A stretch of 64,000 bases of DNA from Aldersonia sp. NBC_00410. Its GTDB lineage: Bacteria; Actinomycetota; Actinomycetes; Mycobacteriales; Mycobacteriaceae. Shown piece by piece: positions 17,739 through 26,611 of the stretch. Position 1 is the stretch's first letter. Every line of letters begins with the position of its first letter. A program made the position numbers and the translations under genes. A model generated the notes under the pieces. That model saw only the letters and a program-made list of their open reading frames with translations, was not told where the DNA came from and searched no databases. The stretch spans positions 62,001-126,000 of the forward strand of contig NZ_JAPENM010000010.1 in the NCBI RefSeq assembly GCF_026342035.1, given 5' to 3'.

Positions 17739-18122
17739 TCAGGGCTGCGTCTGCGCGATGGCGATTCCGACGGTGCCCGACGCGCCGCGGAACAGCTTGC
17801 TGGTGTTGACCGTGAGCCAGCCCAGGATCCCGTATTTGCCCGAGATGACCTTGCGCACGTGCTCGGTGCCGTCGGCGTCGAGGACGGTGGCGGTGCCGTG
17901 CAGCACCTCATCGCCCTTCGTATTGCCGCGCATGTCGCAAATCTGCAACGCCACAGCCGGATTGCGGCGGATTCGCTTGACCTTGTAGGAACTGGCCTGC
18001 GTCCACACCACGAGCCGGTCACCGTCCGGGGCGGCCCAGATCGGCACTCCCTTGGCCGAGCCGTCCTTGCGGTAGGTGGTCAACAGCACTGCCCGGCTCT
18101 TGCCGAGATCGGTCCAGGACAT
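17739..18122 (-). CDS. PPOX-class F420/FMN split-barrel protein
   Basis: The 127-residue product is a pyridoxamine-5'-phosphate-oxidase-like split beta-barrel of the TIGR03666/Rv2061c-like group. It opens with TDLGKSRAVLLTTYRKDGSAKGVPIW (quoted in part: AVLLTTYRKDG and GVPIWAAPDGD), then VVWTQASSYKVKRIRRNP, the usual cofactor-binding lysine/arginine stretch, and VLHGTATVLD. Many actinobacterial members use F420, others FMN or haem; the cofactor cannot be told from sequence alone. Position beside cobN matches Rv2061c next to Rv2062c in M. tuberculosis. Start ATG at 18122. Confidence 0.8.
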   Translation of the reverse strand: MSWTDLGKSRAVLLTTYRKDGSAKGVPIWAAPDGDRLVVWTQASSYKVKRIRRNPAVALQICDMRGNTKGDEVLHGTATVLDADGTEHVRKVISGKYGILGWLTVNTSKLFRGASGTVGIAIAQTQP

Positions 18123-18152
18123 GCCCGAAGCGTATCCGCATCGCGGCCGGTT

Positions 18153-18437
18153 CTAACAGTGCAGCTGCAGCAGAGTGTTGCTCGCGATCCGTGCACCGGC
18201 AGCGTCACTGGGGTGGTTGCGCACGGCCAGGTCGAGGCGGGCACGCAGTCCGGCGCAGATCACGTCGTGCTCGGGCGGCACGGCAGGCGTGGGTGCGACG
18301 ATCGGCGCCGTATGTGTCGTTGCGGCACTGCCCGGCTCCTCGACCTGCACGCCGACGACCGTGGCGGCCACGGCGAGCCCGAGGACGACGAGGCCGGTAG
18401 CGCCGACGATGTGCGGGCCGATCGTACGTATCTGCAT
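18153..18437 (-). CDS. Small membrane-anchored hypothetical protein
   Basis: The product has 94 residues from the ATG at 18437, chosen because one transmembrane helix (GATGLVVLGLAVAATVVGV, about residues 11-29) then follows a short basic N-terminus and GAGG-type purines precede the start. Longer in-frame starts (18506, 18533) add a basic extension. The outer part is rich in Thr/Pro/Ala (residues 32-55) then has HDVICAGLRARLDLAVRN and a C-terminal LLQLHC, so two cysteines may pair outside the membrane. Function unknown; it lies between cobN and the split-barrel gene on the same strand. Confidence 0.6.
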   Translation of the reverse strand: MQIRTIGPHIVGATGLVVLGLAVAATVVGVQVEEPGSAATTHTAPIVAPTPAVPPEHDVICAGLRARLDLAVRNHPSDAAGARIASNTLLQLHC

Positions 18438-18572
18438 GAGCCGTGCCTCGCAAACTCCGGGCCGATTCCTCGTGGTGAGGAAGCTGGACAGCTCAATTCT
18501 GGGCATCACTCGGCGTGGGCAGAACCCACCCAAGGTGGGCGATTACCGCACCCAGCACGGCGTTGGAGCCGA

Positions 18573-21500
18573 CTACTCCAGTTCGCCCTCGGTCTCGAGA
18601 TAGATCTGCCTGAGCCGGTCGAGCGTCTGCTGCTCCGGTTCGGCCCACATCTTTCGTTCGGCCGCTTCCAGCAGACGTTCGGTAATCCCATGCAGCGCCC
18701 AGGGATTCGACTCGGTCATGAACTGCCGGTTGGTCTCGTCGAAAACGTAGCTCTCGGCGAGCTTTTCATACATCCAGTCGGACACCACGTCGGTGGTGGC
18801 GTCGTAACCGAACAGGTAGTCGACGGTGGCTGCCATCTCGAAGGCGCCCTTGTAGCCGTGCCTGCGCATCGCGTCGAGCCAGCGCGGATTGACCACGCGC
18901 GACCGGAACACCCGCGTCGTCTCCTCGGAGAGGGTTCGCGTGCGCACTGCATCCGGACGGGTCGAATCGCCGATATAGGCCTCGGGGTTCTTACCGGTCA
19001 GCGCGCGCACGGTCGCCACCATGCCGCCGTGGTACTGGAAGTAGTCGTCGGAGTCGGCGATGTCGTGCTCGCGGGTGTCGGTGTTCTTCGCGGCCACCGT
19101 GATTCGGCGATAGGCACTGCGCATGTCGTCCGCCGCGGGAATCCCGTCGAGTCCGCGACCGTAGGCGTAGCCACCCCAGTTCGTATAGACCTGCGCGAGG
19201 TCTTCATCGGTACGCCAGTCCCGCGAGTCGATCAGCTGCAGCAGGCCCGCGCCGTACGTGCCCGGCTTGGATCCGAAGATTCGCGTGGTGGCGCGGCGCT
19301 GATCACCATGATCGGCCAGATCGGCGCCGGCATGCGCGCGCACGAAGTTCTGCTCGTCCGGTTCGTCGAGTTCGGCGACGAGCCGAACCGCGTCGTCGAG
19401 CAGGGCCAGCACATGCGGGAAGGCGTCACGGAAGAACCCACTGATCCGCACCGTCACGTCGATACGCGGGCGACCGAGCTCGTCGAGGTCGATCACCTCG
19501 AGATCGCGCACCCGCCGGCTCGCCTCGTCCCATACCGGCCGGACGCCGAGCAGCGCGAAAACCTCGGCGATGTCGTCACCGGAGGTGCGCATCGCACTGG
19601 TGCCCCATACCGACAGCCCGACCGAGCGCGGGTACTCGCCGTGGTCGGCGCGGTACCGGTCCAACAGCGAATCGGCCATGGCCTGACCGGTCTCCCAGGC
19701 CAGTCGCGACGGCACCGCCTTCGGATCGACCGAATAGAAGTTGCGTCCGGTGGGCAGCACGTTGATCAAGCCGCGCAGCGGCGAGCCGCTCGGCCCGGCG
19801 GGAATGAAGCCGCCGTCGAGTGCATGCAGCACCCGTTCGATCTCGCACGAGGTCTCCCGCAATCGCGGCACCACCTCGGTGGCGGCGAACGCCAGCACCT
19901 CGCGCACCGCCACGTTGTCGGTGAGCGTGTCCACCGTGTGCGGGTCCCACTGCTGTGCCTGCAGTTTCGCGACCAGGCCGCGGGCCTGCTCCTCCACCGC
20001 GTCGACGCGTACCCGGTCTTCGTCGCCGTTCTCGCTCAGGCCGAGTGCTTCGCGCAGCCCGGGTACGGTCTGCTCGCCGCCCCACATCTGGCGCGCCCGC
20101 AGCATCGCGAGCACCAGGTCCACCTCGGCGTCACCGGCCGGCGCAGCCCCGAGGATGTGCAGGCCGTCGCGGATCTGCACATCCTTGATCTCGCACAGCC
20201 AGCCGTCGACGTGCAGCAGCATGTCGTCGAAGGAATCCTCGTCCGGGCGCTCGGCGAGGCCGAGGTCGTGGTCCATCTTGGCCGCCCGCATGAGCGTCCA
20301 GATCTGCTGCCGGATGGCGGGCAGCTTCGACGGATCGAGCGTGGAAATATTCGAGTGCTCATCGAGCAACTGTTCGAGTCGGGCGATATCGCCATAACTC
20401 TCGGCCCGGGCCATCGGCGGGATCAGGTGGTCGACGAGGGTGGCGTGCGCGCGGCGCTTGGCCTGCGTCCCCTCCCCCGGGTCGTTGACCAGGAACGGAT
20501 AGATGAGCGGCAGGTCGCCGATCGCGGCATCGGTGCCGCACGCCGCGGACATGCCGAGCGTCTTGCCGGGCAGCCATTCCAGGTTGCCGTGCTTGCCGAG
20601 ATGCACCATCGCATCCGCACCGAACCCGTGCTCTCCCGCGGCGATCCAGTGGTATGCCGCCAGGTAGTGGTGGCTCGGCGGCAGGTCCGGGTCGTGGTAG
20701 ATCGCGACCGGGTTCGCGCCGAATCCGCGCGGCGGCTGCACCATCAGCACGATGTTCCCGAATTGGAGTGCTGCGATGACGATTTCACCGTCGGAGTCGC
20801 TGGATCGGTCGACGAACAAGTCGCCGGGCGCCGCGCCCCAGTGCCGCTCGACCCGCTCGCGCAGTTCGGGGTCCAGCGCGGCGAACCATTTGCGGTAGTT
20901 CGCGGCCGACACCCGGAACGGGTTGGACTCGAGCTGTTCGGCCGTGAGCCAGTCCTCATCCTGTCCACCGGCCGCGATGAGCGCATGGATCAGCGCGTCA
21001 CCGTCGCGGTCGAGCAGGCCGGGGATCTCGTCGAGCGGGCCGAGGTGGTAACCCGCGTCTGCCAGTTCGGTCAGCAACCGGATGGCGCTCGCCGGGGTGT
21101 CGAGGCCGACCGCGTTGCCGATCCGGGCGTGCTTGGTCGGGTAGGCCGACAGCATGAGCACGATGCGGCGCTGCCCCACCGGGATGTGCCGCAGCCGCGC
21201 ATGACGCACCGCGATACCCGCGACGCGCGCCGCGCGCTCGGGGTCCGGGACGTAGGTGGACAGCCCGTCGGCGTCGAATTCCTTGAAGGAGAACGGCACC
21301 GTGATGATCCGGCCGTCGAACTCGGGCACCGCGACCTGTGTCGCGACGTCGAGCGGTGACATTCCGTCGTCGTTGGCGGCCCACGTCTCGCGGTCGCTGG
21401 TGAGGCAGAGTCCCTGCAGGATCGGCACATCCAGGTCGGCCAGCGCGCCGATGTCCCAGGCCTCGTCGTCGCCACCGGCCGAGGCGGTTGCCGGTTTCGT

Positions 21501-22151
21501 GCCACCGGCCGCGAGCACCGTCACCACCATCGCATCGGCGCGCCGCAGTGTCGCGAGCAGTTCGGGTTCGGCCGAGCGCAGCGACGCGCAGTACAGCGGA
21601 AGCACTTGCCCACCGGCCGCCTCGATCGCCTGGCAGAGCGCCTCGACGTAGGCAGTATTGCCGGCCAGGTGCTGGGCGCGGTAGTAGAGCACCGCAACGG
21701 TCGGGCCCGAGTCGGTGCGTACGGATCGCTCCAACTCGCCCCAGGAGGGGGTGCGGACCGGCGGTTCGAAGCCATGCCCGGTGAGCAGCACGGTGTCGGA
21801 CAGGAAGCGGGACAGCTGCAGCAGGTTGTGCGGGCCGCCCTCGGCGAGATAGTTGTGTGCCTCCGCCGCGACGCCGGCCGGGACCGTGGACAATTCCATC
21901 AGTTCCGCATCGGGCGCCATTTCGCCGCCCAGGGTGACCACCGGCAAGCCGCTGCGCAGCACCGCGTCGAGGCCGTCCTCCCAGGCGCGCTTGCCGCCGA
22001 GGATGCGCACGACCACCAGCTCCGCGCCGTCGAGCAGTCCGGGAAGGTCTTCGTCGACGATCAACCGAGCCGGGTTGGCCCACCGATACTCGGCACCGCT
22101 GGCCCGTGCGGACAGTAGATCGGTGTCCGAGGTGGACAGCATCAGGATCAT
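18573..22151 (-). CDS. cobN: Cobaltochelatase subunit CobN
   Basis: The 1192-residue product is the large subunit of the aerobic, ATP-dependent cobaltochelatase, which inserts cobalt into hydrogenobyrinic acid a,c-diamide together with CobS and CobT-type subunits. It aligns along the full family length. Recognisable stretches are GLCLTSDRETWAANDDGMSP near 325-345, GAAPGDLFVD near 470, VHLGKHGNLEWLPGKT near 555 and the C-terminal half with PTGRNFYSVDP near 815 and YGRGLDGIP near 1005. The ATG at 22151 follows AAGGAGG 8 bases upstream. A cobalamin riboswitch fills the leader, so synthesis should fall when B12 is abundant. No cobS/cobT genes are seen in the window. Confidence 0.96.
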   Translation of the reverse strand: MILMLSTSDTDLLSARASGAEYRWANPARLIVDEDLPGLLDGAELVVVRILGGKRAWEDGLDAVLRSGLPVVTLGGEMAPDAELMELSTVPAGVAAEAHNYLAEGGPHNLLQLSRFLSDTVLLTGHGFEPPVRTPSWGELERSVRTDSGPTVAVLYYRAQHLAGNTAYVEALCQAIEAAGGQVLPLYCASLRSAEPELLATLRRADAMVVTVLAAGGTKPATASAGGDDEAWDIGALADLDVPILQGLCLTSDRETWAANDDGMSPLDVATQVAVPEFDGRIITVPFSFKEFDADGLSTYVPDPERAARVAGIAVRHARLRHIPVGQRRIVLMLSAYPTKHARIGNAVGLDTPASAIRLLTELADAGYHLGPLDEIPGLLDRDGDALIHALIAAGGQDEDWLTAEQLESNPFRVSAANYRKWFAALDPELRERVERHWGAAPGDLFVDRSSDSDGEIVIAALQFGNIVLMVQPPRGFGANPVAIYHDPDLPPSHHYLAAYHWIAAGEHGFGADAMVHLGKHGNLEWLPGKTLGMSAACGTDAAIGDLPLIYPFLVNDPGEGTQAKRRAHATLVDHLIPPMARAESYGDIARLEQLLDEHSNISTLDPSKLPAIRQQIWTLMRAAKMDHDLGLAERPDEDSFDDMLLHVDGWLCEIKDVQIRDGLHILGAAPAGDAEVDLVLAMLRARQMWGGEQTVPGLREALGLSENGDEDRVRVDAVEEQARGLVAKLQAQQWDPHTVDTLTDNVAVREVLAFAATEVVPRLRETSCEIERVLHALDGGFIPAGPSGSPLRGLINVLPTGRNFYSVDPKAVPSRLAWETGQAMADSLLDRYRADHGEYPRSVGLSVWGTSAMRTSGDDIAEVFALLGVRPVWDEASRRVRDLEVIDLDELGRPRIDVTVRISGFFRDAFPHVLALLDDAVRLVAELDEPDEQNFVRAHAGADLADHGDQRRATTRIFGSKPGTYGAGLLQLIDSRDWRTDEDLAQVYTNWGGYAYGRGLDGIPAADDMRSAYRRITVAAKNTDTREHDIADSDDYFQYHGGMVATVRALTGKNPEAYIGDSTRPDAVRTRTLSEETTRVFRSRVVNPRWLDAMRRHGYKGAFEMAATVDYLFGYDATTDVVSDWMYEKLAESYVFDETNRQFMTESNPWALHGITERLLEAAERKMWAEPEQQTLDRLRQIYLETEGELE

Positions 22152-22179
22152 GGGTCGTTCCTCCTTGCCGGGTTCCGCG

Positions 22180-22310
22180 CCCAGCGCTCGGTTGCGGCGC
22201 AACGGAGGTCTGGCTGCGGGAGGCTCGTCCCACACAGTGGCGCGACCGCGCCGGAATCTCACCGGCTTCCCCGTTGTCGCTTCGGCATGAGCGTATCGGA
22301 CGGCCGAATT
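22180..22310 (-). ncRNA. Cobalamin riboswitch upstream of cobN
   Basis: On the minus strand the leader has the conserved cobalamin-aptamer boxes in order: GGGGAAGCCGGTGAGATT, CCGGCGCGGTCGCGCCACTGT and the B12 box GCAGCCAGACC. A GTTGCG/CGCAAC hairpin follows. The CCTCC directly after the B12 box can pair with the GGAGG ribosome binding site at 22160-22164, which suggests translational control. Outer boundaries are approximate. Confidence 0.9.
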
Positions 22311-22324
22311 CGTCCGTATATGCC

Positions 22325-22353
22325 TTGACAGAAATATACCTTGGAGAGAATAT
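22325..22353 (+). promoter_or_regulatory. Promoter of the ArsR-SRPBCC pair
   Basis: TTGACA (22325-22330) and GAATAT (22348-22353) are 17 bases apart, and the GTG at 22360 follows 6 bases later. Two imperfect copies of ATATRCCTTGRSAGA (from 22318 and from 22334) run through the promoter and could be regulator half-sites. Confidence 0.55.
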
Positions 22354-22359
22354 AGCGAG

Positions 22360-22704
22360 GTGGACGATAAGATCTGGACGGCGCTGGCCGAGCCGCATCG
22401 GCGCAGCATGCTGGATGTACTGCGGGTCGGGCCGTGTGCGGTCGGCGAATTGTCCGAGCGCGTCGGACTGGCACAACCCCAGACCTCGAAACACCTGCGC
22501 GTGCTGCGCTCGGCCGGGTTGGTCAGCGCGCATGCCGTGGCGCAGCGCCGGATCTATCGCGCCGAACCCGCCGCGCTGGCCGAGCTGGACGCGTGGCTCG
22601 CGCCCTATCGCGCGATGTGGACGGCCAGCCTCGACCGACTCGGCCGGTTTCTCGACAACCCCGGCCTCGACAACCCCGACCCCGATGCGCAGGAGCAGCG
22701 ATGA
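22360..22704 (+). CDS. ArsR-family transcriptional regulator
   Basis: The 114-residue product is a winged-helix ArsR repressor. It opens with IWTALAEPHRRSMLDVLRVG, then the recognition helix region VGLAQPQTSKHLRVLRSAGLV (residues about 36-55) and the wing AHAVAQRRIYRAEP. No cysteine metal-site (ELCVC-like) is present, so it is not a classical metal sensor; it belongs to the group paired with SRPBCC proteins. The GTG at 22360 may be the first base of the mRNA; GGAGAG 12 bases upstream is a poor alternative binding site. The stop overlaps the next ATG. It faces cobN across the riboswitch leader. Confidence 0.87.
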   Translation: MDDKIWTALAEPHRRSMLDVLRVGPCAVGELSERVGLAQPQTSKHLRVLRSAGLVSAHAVAQRRIYRAEPAALAELDAWLAPYRAMWTASLDRLGRFLDNPGLDNPDPDAQEQR

Positions 22705-23219
22705 ACGCCAACGGAGAGTATGTGCAAGTGGATGGCAGGCCGGCGGTCCGCTTCGAGCGGCACTACCCGCATCCGCCCGAACGAGTGTGGGCAGCGATCA
22801 TCGACCCCGACCAGTCCCGGCACTGGTTCCCGTCCAAGCTCCTTGTCGAGGGGCGGGTGGGCGGCACGGTCGACTTCTCCGACGACCCGAACCAGGCCGA
22901 CGGAGTCGGCAAGGTACTTGCTTTCGACCCGCCATACCGGCTCGAATTCAGCTGGGGTGCCGATGAACTGCGCTTCGAACTCGCCGCCGAGGGCACCGGC
23001 TGCGTGTTGCGGCTGACCAACGTGCTCGAGGCGCGCGACACCGCGGCACGCAACGCGAGCGGGTGGACCGTCTGCCTCGCCGAACTCGACAAATGGCTGG
23101 CCGACACTCCCGGTGACGGCCCACACAGCGCGGATGCGAGCGCCGCCTTCGAGCCGACCTACCAGGGCTACATCGCCGCCGGTATGCCGCACGGCGCACC
23201 GATCCCGGGCCGAGACTGA
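22701..23219 (+). CDS. SRPBCC-family (AHSA1-like) protein
   Basis: The 172-residue product has the activator-of-Hsp90 ATPase homologue 1-like START fold: RFERHYPHPPERVWAAIIDPDQSRHW (in part ERVWAAIIDPDQ) at residues about 20-40, EGRVGGTVDF, then DPPYRLEFSW and a C-terminal helix with NASGWTVCLAELDKWL. Such proteins are regularly paired with ArsR regulators of this type; ligands are mostly unknown. The start overlaps the arsR stop as ATGA, so the two are translationally coupled. Confidence 0.82.
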   Translation: MNANGEYVQVDGRPAVRFERHYPHPPERVWAAIIDPDQSRHWFPSKLLVEGRVGGTVDFSDDPNQADGVGKVLAFDPPYRLEFSWGADELRFELAAEGTGCVLRLTNVLEARDTAARNASGWTVCLAELDKWLADTPGDGPHSADASAAFEPTYQGYIAAGMPHGAPIPGRD

Positions 23220-23315
23220 GTACCAGCGGCGCTGCGCAACCACTGACCTCGCCGCCGACCGGAATCCCGTCACATCCCGCCTAGAGTGGTCGCAGAGCGT
23301 CCCGCCCCGCGGCGG

Positions 23316-23321
23316 TACCGT
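23316..23321 (+). promoter_or_regulatory. -10 element TACCGT, leaderless start of cobG
   Basis: TACCGT is followed by 7 bases and the ATG at 23329. No ribosome binding site or riboswitch is seen in the 109 bases before cobG. Confidence 0.4.
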
Positions 23322-23328
23322 TGACGCC

Positions 23329-24462
23329 ATGAACCGTCCGGCCGACCGCTGTCCCGGGGTGTTCTCGGCGCACCCGGCGGCCGACGGGCACCTCGCGCGG
23401 ATTCGCCTGCCCGGCGGTCGGCTCACCCCCGATCACCTGCAGTCCCTCGCCGAGGTCGCGGACGTGTACGGCGACGCACACCTCGAACTCACCTCGCGGG
23501 GCAACGTGCAGATCCGCGGTATCGACGACCTCGATGGCGCCGGCAATCGCATCGTCGAGGCCGGGCTGATCCCGACGCCGAGCCACGAGCGGGTGCGCAA
23601 CCTGCAACTCTCCGCGCTGTCGGGTCGGCGCGGGGGCCTGGTCGACCTGCGGGCCACGCTGGTGGACCTCGACATCGGCCTGCGCGGTGACCCGGCACTG
23701 GCCGCACTCCCAGCACGATTCCTATTCGGCGTGGACGACGGGCGCGGTGACGTACTCGCGCAGCGGCCCGACAGCGGGATCCTGGCACTGTCGGACGACC
23801 GCGCCGAGGTCGTCGTCGCGGGAACCGGATCCGGGCGGACGGTGTCGCTCGGCGCGGCAGTCGAACTGATGCTCGCCCTCGCCGGCGCGTTCCTCAGCGA
23901 CCGCACCGACGAGTGGCGCGTCGAGGATCTGGCCGACCGCCCGGCGATCGATGCGGTCCTCGACGCGCTGGAACGTGTCGCACCGCGACCTGCCTCGCAT
24001 CCAGCGGCCGAGCCGCTGATCGGCTGGCTGCCGCAGGATGATGGCCTGGTCACGCTCGGTGCGGTCGCCCCGCACGGCCGCCTGGCCGCGCGCACCGCGG
24101 AGTTCCTCGCCGCCATCGGCACCGATATCTACCTCACCCCGAACAAGGAGATCCTGGTCTGCGACCTGAGCGAGGACGTGGCCGATACCGCACTGCGGGT
24201 GCTCGCACCGATGGGACTGGTCTTCGACGCGAACTCGCCGTGGGCGATGGTCAGCGCCTGCACCGGCTCCCCCGGCTGCGCCAAGGCACATGCCAATGTG
24301 CGCGCCGAACTCGAACTGCGGCTGCAGGAGCCGGTCGAGGCCCGTGAACATTGGGTGGGGTGCGACCGTGGCTGCGGCTCGCCGCACACCGAGCACGTTC
24401 AGGTCCGTGCCACTGCCGGTGGGTTCGAGCGGCGGACGGTGCCGGGCGTCCCGCTATCGTGA
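23329..24462 (+). CDS. cobG: Precorrin-3B synthase CobG
   Basis: The 377-residue product is a sirohaem/Fe4S4 nitrite/sulfite-reductase-like protein that uses oxygen to convert precorrin-3A to precorrin-3B, the step marking the aerobic pathway. Two ferredoxin-like repeats are visible, and [10 protein letters not shown] (about residues 50-59) matches the substrate-binding segment. The cluster ligands are in CTGSPGC (about 305-311) and CDRGCGSP (about 336-343). Slightly shorter than some homologues but all motifs are present. The stop overlaps the cobH GTG, starting the coupled cobG-cobH-cobIJ operon. Confidence 0.94.
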   Translation: MNRPADRCPGVFSAHPAADGHLARIRLPGGRLTPDHLQSLAEVADVYGDAHLELTSRGNVQIRGIDDLDGAGNRIVEAGLIPTPSHERVRNLQLSALSGRRGGLVDLRATLVDLDIGLRGDPALAALPARFLFGVDDGRGDVLAQRPDSGILALSDDRAEVVVAGTGSGRTVSLGAAVELMLALAGAFLSDRTDEWRVEDLADRPAIDAVLDALERVAPRPASHPAAEPLIGWLPQDDGLVTLGAVAPHGRLAARTAEFLAAIGTDIYLTPNKEILVCDLSEDVADTALRVLAPMGLVFDANSPWAMVSACTGSPGCAKAHANVRAELELRLQEPVEAREHWVGCDRGCGSPHTEHVQVRATAGGFERRTVPGVPLS

Positions 24463-25097
24463 CAGCCACCATGCACTCCTACATTCGCGACGGCGCCGAA
24501 ATCTACCGCCAATCGTTTGCCACCATCCGGGCCGAGGCCGACCTCGCGGGACTGCCCGCCGACGTGGCTCAGGTCGTTGTCCGGATGATCCACGCCTGCG
24601 GGCAGGTCGACCTCGTCGCCGATGTCGCCTACTCCCCCGACGTGGTGGCCAAGGCCCGGGCGGCGCTGCGCGGTGGCGCGCCGATCCTGTGCGACGCGCA
24701 GATGGTCGCCTCCGGTGTGACGCGTAAGCGGTTGCCCGCCGACAACGAGGTGCTCTGCCTGCTCGCCGACCCGCGGGTCCCCGATCTGGCCCGCGAGCTG
24801 GACAACACCCGGTCCGCGGCCGCGCTGGAGCTGTGGCGCGATCGTCTCGACGGCGCGGTCGTCGCGATCGGCAACGCTCCGACCGCGTTGTTTCATCTGC
24901 TCGACATGATCGCGGCGGGCGCGCCCCGCCCCGCGGCGGTGCTCGGCATTCCGGTCGGCTTCGTCGGCGCTGCGGAATCCAAGCAGGCCCTCGGCGAATT
25001 CGGCGAGGGCCTCGAGTTTCTGACCGTGCGCGGCCGGCGTGGCGGCAGCGCGATCACCGCGGCAGCGATCAATGCGATTGCGAGCGAACAGGAATGA
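24459..25097 (+). CDS. cobH: Precorrin-8X methylmutase CobH
   Basis: The 212-residue product moves the C-11 methyl group to C-12, turning precorrin-8X into hydrogenobyrinic acid. The catalytic histidine is in MIHACGQVD (near residue 48), and the family sequences [16 protein letters not shown] (near 83-98) and IGNAPTALF (near 140) are present. The GTG at 24459 overlaps the cobG stop as GTGA; an ATG four codons later is the alternative. It overlaps cobIJ by 4 bases. Confidence 0.95.
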   Translation: MTATMHSYIRDGAEIYRQSFATIRAEADLAGLPADVAQVVVRMIHACGQVDLVADVAYSPDVVAKARAALRGGAPILCDAQMVASGVTRKRLPADNEVLCLLADPRVPDLARELDNTRSAAALELWRDRLDGAVVAIGNAPTALFHLLDMIAAGAPRPAAVLGIPVGFVGAAESKQALGEFGEGLEFLTVRGRRGGSAITAAAINAIASEQE

Positions 25098-26611
25098 GCA
25101 GCGGTTTCGGCAAACTCTGGGGGCTCGGACTGGGGCCGGGCGACCCCGAATTGGTCACCGTGAAAGCTGCGCGGGTGATCTCGCAGGCCGATGTCATCGC
25201 GTTCCACAGTGCGCGCCATGGCAAGTCGATCTCGCGCGGGATTGCGGCCCCCTACATGCGCGAGGGCCAGCTCGAGGAGCACCTCGTCTACCCGGTGACC
25301 ACCGAAACCACCGACCACCCGGGCGGGTATCAGGGTGCGATCGACGACTTTTACACCGCGGCGGCAGCGCGGCTGGCCGAACACCTGGAGGCGGGCCGCT
25401 CAGTGGCGTTGCTCGCCGCCGGCGATCCGCTGTTCTACAGCTCTTACATGCATATGCACAAACGGCTCGCCGACCGGTTCGACACCGAGATCGTCCCCGG
25501 GATCACCTCGGTGAGCGCCGCGAGCGCCGCGCTCGGCACCCCGCTGGTGGAGGGCGAGCAGGTGCTCACCGTGCTGCCCGGCACACTGCCGGCCGAGGAG
25601 CTGACCCGCAGGCTGCGCGACACCGATGCCGCCGCGATTCTCAAACTCGGCCGGACCTATCCGGAAGTGCATCGTGCACTGCGGGATTCGGGCCGCCTCG
25701 CGGACGCACACTATGTCGAGCGGGCGAGCACCACTGCCCAGCGGGTGCTGTCCGCAGCCGATGCCGCGGCGGAAAAGGTGCCCTACTTCGCGATCGCGGT
25801 CGTCCCCGGTGCGGATCCCCACCCGCACACCCCGGCGCAGCCGACATCCGGCGAGGTGACCGTGGTCGGCCTTGGCCCCGGCGCGGCGGACTGGACCACC
25901 CCGGAGGTGCGCCGCGTCCTTGCCGAGGCGACCGACCTCGTCGGGTATGTCACCTATCTCGACCGCGTTCCGCATCGGCCGGGCCAGCGTCGGCATGCGA
26001 GCGACAACCGGGTCGAGGCCGAACGCGCCACCATGGCACTCGATCTCGCCAAACGCGGTGCCCGAGTCGCCGTCGTGTCGTCCGGTGATCCCGGCGTGTT
26101 CGCGATGGCCGCAGCGGTGCTCGAGGTGGCCGCGCAAGACGAGTGGCGCGATGTGCCCGTGCGGGTGCTGCCCGGATTGACGGCCGCCAATGCGGTCGCG
26201 AGCCGGGTTGGCGCACCGCTCGGGCACGACTACGCGGTGATCTCGCTGTCGGATCGGCTCAAACCATGGGATGTGGTCGCGCAACGAATCTCCGCCGTCG
26301 CCGCGGCCGATATGGCGATCGCGGTGTACAACCCCGCATCGAAGTCGCGCACGTGGCAGGTTGCATCCATGCGCGATCTGCTGCTCGAGCACCGCTCCGC
26401 CGAGACCCCCGTGGTCCTCGGCCGTGACGTGGGCGGCCCGACGGAAAGCGTGCGCGTCGTGCGACTCGGCGACCTCGATCCTGCGGACGTGGATATGCGG
26501 ACCCTGCTCATCATCGGCGCGTCCACCACGGCGGTGGTCGATACGTCCGAGGGCGTCCGGGTTTTCACCTCCCGCCGTTACCCCGATCGGGCCGCTGCGC
26601 CGAGTCCATAG
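25094..26611 (+). CDS. cobIJ: Fused precorrin-2 C20- and precorrin-3B C17-methyltransferase CobIJ
   Basis: The 505-residue product joins two tetrapyrrole methylase domains. The N-terminal CobI half (residues 1 to about 240) has [17 protein letters not shown] and [13 protein letters not shown], and transfers a methyl group to C-20 of precorrin-2. A Pro/His-rich linker ([14 protein letters not shown]) leads to the CobJ half (about 255-505) with [26 protein letters not shown] and [10 protein letters not shown], which methylates C-17 with ring contraction. The same fusion occurs in M. tuberculosis (Rv2066). Both use S-adenosylmethionine. The last 47 bases overlap the 3' end of cobK on the other strand. 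Confidence 0.96.
   Translation: MSSGFGKLWGLGLGPGDPELVTVKAARVISQADVIAFHSARHGKSISRGIAAPYMREGQLEEHLVYPVTTETTDHPGGYQGAIDDFYTAAAARLAEHLEAGRSVALLAAGDPLFYSSYMHMHKRLADRFDTEIVPGITSVSAASAALGTPLVEGEQVLTVLPGTLPAEELTRRLRDTDAAAILKLGRTYPEVHRALRDSGRLADAHYVERASTTAQRVLSAADAAAEKVPYFAIAVVPGADPHPHTPAQPTSGEVTVVGLGPGAADWTTPEVRRVLAEATDLVGYVTYLDRVPHRPGQRRHASDNRVEAERATMALDLAKRGARVAVVSSGDPGVFAMAAAVLEVAAQDEWRDVPVRVLPGLTAANAVASRVGAPLGHDYAVISLSDRLKPWDVVAQRISAVAAADMAIAVYNPASKSRTWQVASMRDLLLEHRSAETPVVLGRDVGGPTESVRVVRLGDLDPADVDMRTLLIIGASTTAVVDTSEGVRVFTSRRYPDRAAAPSP

Noticed and set aside
17646-21359. 1237-residue plus-strand open frame
   Set aside because: Antisense shadow of cobN caused by high GC; the product is low-complexity and has no start signal.
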